Shown here: positions 6,284 to 7,781 of the stretch, one piece after another | How the letters are laid out: the number at the start of each line of letters is the position of its first letter | Numbering within the stretch: the first letter of the stretch is position 1 | NCBI GenBank assembly: GCA_007120685.1 | Contig: SKNG01000121.1 | Coordinates: 1-7,781, forward strand | DNA: 7,781 nucleotides | Direction of reading: 5' to 3' | From: Paracoccaceae bacterium | GTDB lineage: Bacteria; Pseudomonadota; Alphaproteobacteria; Rhodobacterales; Rhodobacteraceae | Program-made: the position numbers and the translations under genes | The notes under the pieces: generated by a model | Told to the model about the DNA's origin: nothing | The model's database searches: none | The model's input: only the letters and a program-made list of their open reading frames with translations

Positions 6284-6772
6284 TTATCTGTCCTCTTCAC
6301 CCTGCCGCGGTGCCCGCAGGGTCGGTTCGCGCCGTGCCCTTGCCTCGTCGCCGGTCGGGGCGTTCTTGCCCATCCGCGGGCCGGCGCGAAAAGACGGTAC
6401 GGGATGCCGGTCCGGCTCTGACGGATGCGGTGCTGGCGCGGTCGCGATACTGTCTTCGCGCAGCAGCAGCGGGTCGCTTGCCTGGTCGAAGCGCGGCTCC
6501 CGGCGCGGTGCCCCGGCCGCTGCCGGTTCCTCGGGCAGATCCAGCGGACGGCGGAAGATCAGCACGGTCTGCGTGCTGCGGGCCTTGCTCATCAGCCCCT
6601 TGCGCTCCTCGCAGGGCAGCGTTTCGGCGCGCAGGAATTCCCAGCCGGCCTCGGCCTCGCGGTTCAGCGCCTCGGTCATCAGATGCGCGAACCGCTCGCC
6701 TGTCGTCTTCAGCCCCTTGACCTTGACCGTTCGCACCGGGGCGGGGATGACCTTGTATTCGTAGTCTTCCAT
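6284..6772 (-). CDS. DUF4177 domain protein with long disordered C-terminal tail
   Basis: A 162-aa protein of unknown function, likely cytoplasmic (no signal peptide or membrane segment). Residues 1 to ~76 match the small DUF4177 domain: it opens MEDYEYKVIP, then has a helix with ERFAHLMTEALNREAEAGWEFLRAETLP, and closes on a strand with TVLIFRRP. Residues ~77-162 are a Pro, Arg, Ala and Glu-rich tail with no predicted fold, longer than the domain itself. ATG 6772 is chosen because the domain starts there, with a modest GGAAGAG just upstream; a TTG start further up (6844) would only add an Arg-rich, unrelated leader. It ends facing bolA and lies 132 bases downstream of the transglycosylase gene on the same strand. 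The domain call is recall; no role is known to me. Confidence 0.85.
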   Translation of the reverse strand: MEDYEYKVIPAPVRTVKVKGLKTTGERFAHLMTEALNREAEAGWEFLRAETLPCEERKGLMSKARSTQTVLIFRRPLDLPEEPAAAGAPRREPRFDQASDPLLLREDSIATAPAPHPSEPDRHPVPSFRAGPRMGKNAPTGDEARARREPTLRAPRQGEEDR

Positions 6773-6887
6773 TGCTCTTCCACGATGGCTGCCGGCGGGG
6801 AACGGTGACCATGGCCTTCTGCGCGAAACCGTTCGGCAATGCAAGCCGTCGGACCCGCTGCGCTGACTGCCGCGCCCGGTCGTGTTG

Positions 6888-6902
6888 CCGGCGCGGCGCC
6901 GG
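6888..6902 (-). terminator. Hairpin just after the transglycosylase-like gene
   Basis: CCGGCG (6888-6893) and CGCCGG (6897-6902) form a perfect 6-bp stem with a three-base loop. On the minus strand it begins 2 bases after the stop of the lipoprotein gene. No T-run follows, so it is a possible Rho-assisted terminator or 3' end stabiliser rather than a classical one. Confidence 0.35.
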
Positions 6903-6904
6903 AT

Positions 6905-7510
6905 TCAGCCCTGGCAGACCGGCAAAGCGCGGGTGAAGGTGGCGATTTCGGCGCGCTTGCGCGGGTTGCGCAGGGGCGGCCAGTCGCTGGCTACACCGCC
7001 GCGGCCGGTGGCGATGACATTGTCGCGCCCGACGGCGCGCGCGGCGATCCGCGTGGCGCAGGCCAGATTGGTGGCGCCGTCGTAAAGCCCGCGCGGGTTG
7101 TCGATATCGCAATCGTTGAACCGGGCGGTTGCGGGCAGGATCTGCAGCAGACCCTGATAACGCCCGCCGGCGCCCGCCGCTTCCGGCCGCCAACCGCTCT
7201 CATACCGCGCGAGGCCGGAAAAGAACGCCACCCAGAAGGCCGCGCGCCCTTCGGCATCGGCTTCCTCGAAGCCCGGGCAGAACTCGTCGGCATCGCGCGG
7301 CGTGCTCGACAGCATTGCCTGACCGTTATCAAGCAGCGCCTCGACCATGGCGGCATTCCATTCCGTCGCCTCGGGGCGGTGGTCCCAGCGGGTGATGATC
7401 TCGGGCGGTTCCTCGGCCGTGGCGACGGGCTGGCAGGCGGCCAGCAGCAGGGTCAGGGCGGCGGTCAGGCTTGCCTTGGCGAGGGCGGGCAGGGGCAGGG
7501 AGCGGGGCAC
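6905..7510 (-). CDS. Small lytic-transglycosylase (SLT)-like lipoprotein
   Basis: A 201-aa predicted lipoprotein likely to cleave peptidoglycan glycan strands in the periplasm. The N-terminus has a hydrophobic segment ending in a lipobox LAAC at 23-26, so Cys26 would be lipidated. The SLT-like core spans ~89-170: SGLARYESGW puts the probable catalytic Glu at 104, followed by YQGLLQI at 118-124, the equivalent of the family GLMQI motif. Further on, NPRGLYDGATNLACATRIAA resembles the helix in SLT domains where a family Asn sits. C78, C134, C151 and C199 could form disulfides. The start is GTG at 7510, chosen for the AAGAGG six bases upstream and for giving a complete signal peptide. At about 175 mature residues it is much smaller than Slt70-type enzymes. 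It is divergent from gatB. Activity is inferred from the motif, not certain. Confidence 0.85.
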   Translation of the reverse strand: MPRSLPLPALAKASLTAALTLLLAACQPVATAEEPPEIITRWDHRPEATEWNAAMVEALLDNGQAMLSSTPRDADEFCPGFEEADAEGRAAFWVAFFSGLARYESGWRPEAAGAGGRYQGLLQILPATARFNDCDIDNPRGLYDGATNLACATRIAARAVGRDNVIATGRGGVASDWPPLRNPRKRAEIATFTRALPVCQG

Positions 7511-7516
7511 TTGGGG

Positions 7517-7522
7517 CCTCTT
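7517..7522 (-). promoter_or_regulatory. Ribosome binding site for the GTG start of the lipoprotein
   Basis: AAGAGG on the minus strand, six bases before the GTG at 7508-7510. It supports the non-ATG start, which gives a full lipoprotein signal peptide. Confidence 0.65.
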
Positions 7523-7565
7523 GGATGGCTGCGATTGCGGAGCCGCTACAGCCGGGCGCGGCCCT

Positions 7566-7573
7566 TGTATAGC
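7566..7573 (-). promoter_or_regulatory. Candidate -10 element for the transglycosylase-like gene
   Basis: The minus strand reads GCTATACA about 55 bases before the GTG start, close to the alphaproteobacterial -10 form GCTANAWC. I see no good -35 at the right distance, so this is weak. Confidence 0.22.
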
Positions 7574-7628
7574 GGCGGTGTTGCCTTGCAGCGCGGCATC
7601 GGCGGAACCCCGCCCGGCGCCCCGGTGC

Positions 7629-7657
7629 TTGCAGCGCGCCCGTGCCTGCCCTAGAAC
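7629..7657 (+). promoter_or_regulatory. Candidate housekeeping promoter of gatB
   Basis: TTGCAGC (7629-7635) and CCTAGAAC (7650-7657) are separated by 14 bases. They compare with the Caulobacter housekeeping consensus TTGACGS-N10-14-GCTANAWC: the -10 differs at one specified position, the -35 at two. Transcription would start about 25-30 bases before the gatB ATG. Confidence 0.45.
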
Positions 7658-7689
7658 CCGGCACAGCCCATCAGCGGAGCCCGCGCGCC

Positions 7690-7781
7690 ATGCTTGACCT
7701 GAGTTTCACCCCGCCCCAGCCGAAAACCATCGCCGGCGCCACCGGCGACTGGGAACTGGTCATCGGCATGGAGATCCACGC
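7690..7781 (+). CDS. gatB: Aspartyl/glutamyl-tRNA amidotransferase subunit B, N-terminal fragment (cut by window end)
   Basis: Start of GatB, the subunit of the cytoplasmic GatCAB complex that helps convert Glu-tRNA(Gln) and/or Asp-tRNA(Asn) to the amide forms by phosphorylating and amidating the charged tRNA. Only 30 full codons are visible. They include WELVIGMEIHA, the highly conserved opening of GatB, preceded by a variable leader of about 20 residues that is usual for alphaproteobacterial copies. ATG 7690 has a GGAG (7676-7679) ten bases upstream, slightly far but acceptable. It is divergent from the lipoprotein gene with a 179-base gap and a good candidate promoter. The full protein should be roughly 500 residues, so most of it lies outside the window. 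Confidence 0.92.
   Translation, partial: MLDLSFTPPQPKTIAGATGDWELVIGMEIH

Noticed and set aside
6297..7193. A 298-codon minus-strand frame spanning the lipoprotein and DUF4177 genes
   Set aside because: Out of frame with both recognised genes, and an Arg/Ala-rich translation with no motif.
6839..7654. A 271-codon plus-strand frame opposite the lipoprotein gene
   Set aside because: Gly/Arg/Ala shadow sequence; the minus strand has a lipobox, SLT motifs and a ribosome binding site.
1..7781. Mobile elements, CRISPR arrays, tRNA or rRNA genes, toxin-antitoxin or defence systems
   Set aside because: I looked on both strands for terminal repeats, regularly spaced repeats, transposase or integrase motifs and tRNA-like arms, and saw none.

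Overview
The window is high-GC DNA, about two thirds G+C by eye, with dense genes and short intergenic gaps. Every protein I recognise fits an alphaproteobacterium of the Rhodobacterales, Paracoccus-like; this is recall of family resemblance, as no search was run. All visible genes look intact; only the two at the window edges are cut.

Region 1 (1-3822, + strand) is the end of a heterotetrameric sarcosine oxidase operon in the order (soxB outside) - soxD - soxA - soxG. soxD and soxA share an ATGA overlap and soxA and soxG overlap by 8 bases, so translation is probably coupled. The complex demethylates sarcosine to glycine and passes the one-carbon unit to tetrahydrofolate, releasing hydrogen peroxide. 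A strong GGCCGGCC-armed hairpin follows soxG.

Region 2 (3877-5807, - strand) converges on the sox operon. It holds a J-domain protein with a Cys/His-rich N-terminal half, then an exported or membrane-anchored protein with a long Pro/Ala/acidic linker and a four-cysteine C-terminal domain. I recall the latter family as conserved in Rhodobacterales and often misleadingly labelled 'translocase'.

Region 3 (5963-7510): bolA (+) is divergent from the J-domain gene. It converges on a DUF4177 protein with a long disordered tail (-), which lies downstream of a small lytic-transglycosylase-like lipoprotein (-, GTG start).

Region 4 (7511-7781): the transglycosylase gene is divergent from gatB (+), which is cut by the window end. 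A promoter close to the Caulobacter housekeeping sigma consensus sits upstream of gatB.

Overall this looks like ordinary chromosomal housekeeping and metabolic sequence. I see no tRNA, rRNA, CRISPR array, insertion sequence, phage gene, toxin-antitoxin pair or defence system, and no convincing new system. The points most worth a second look are the uncharacterised exported four-cysteine protein and the concentration of GANTC (CcrM-type) sites in two promoter regions.
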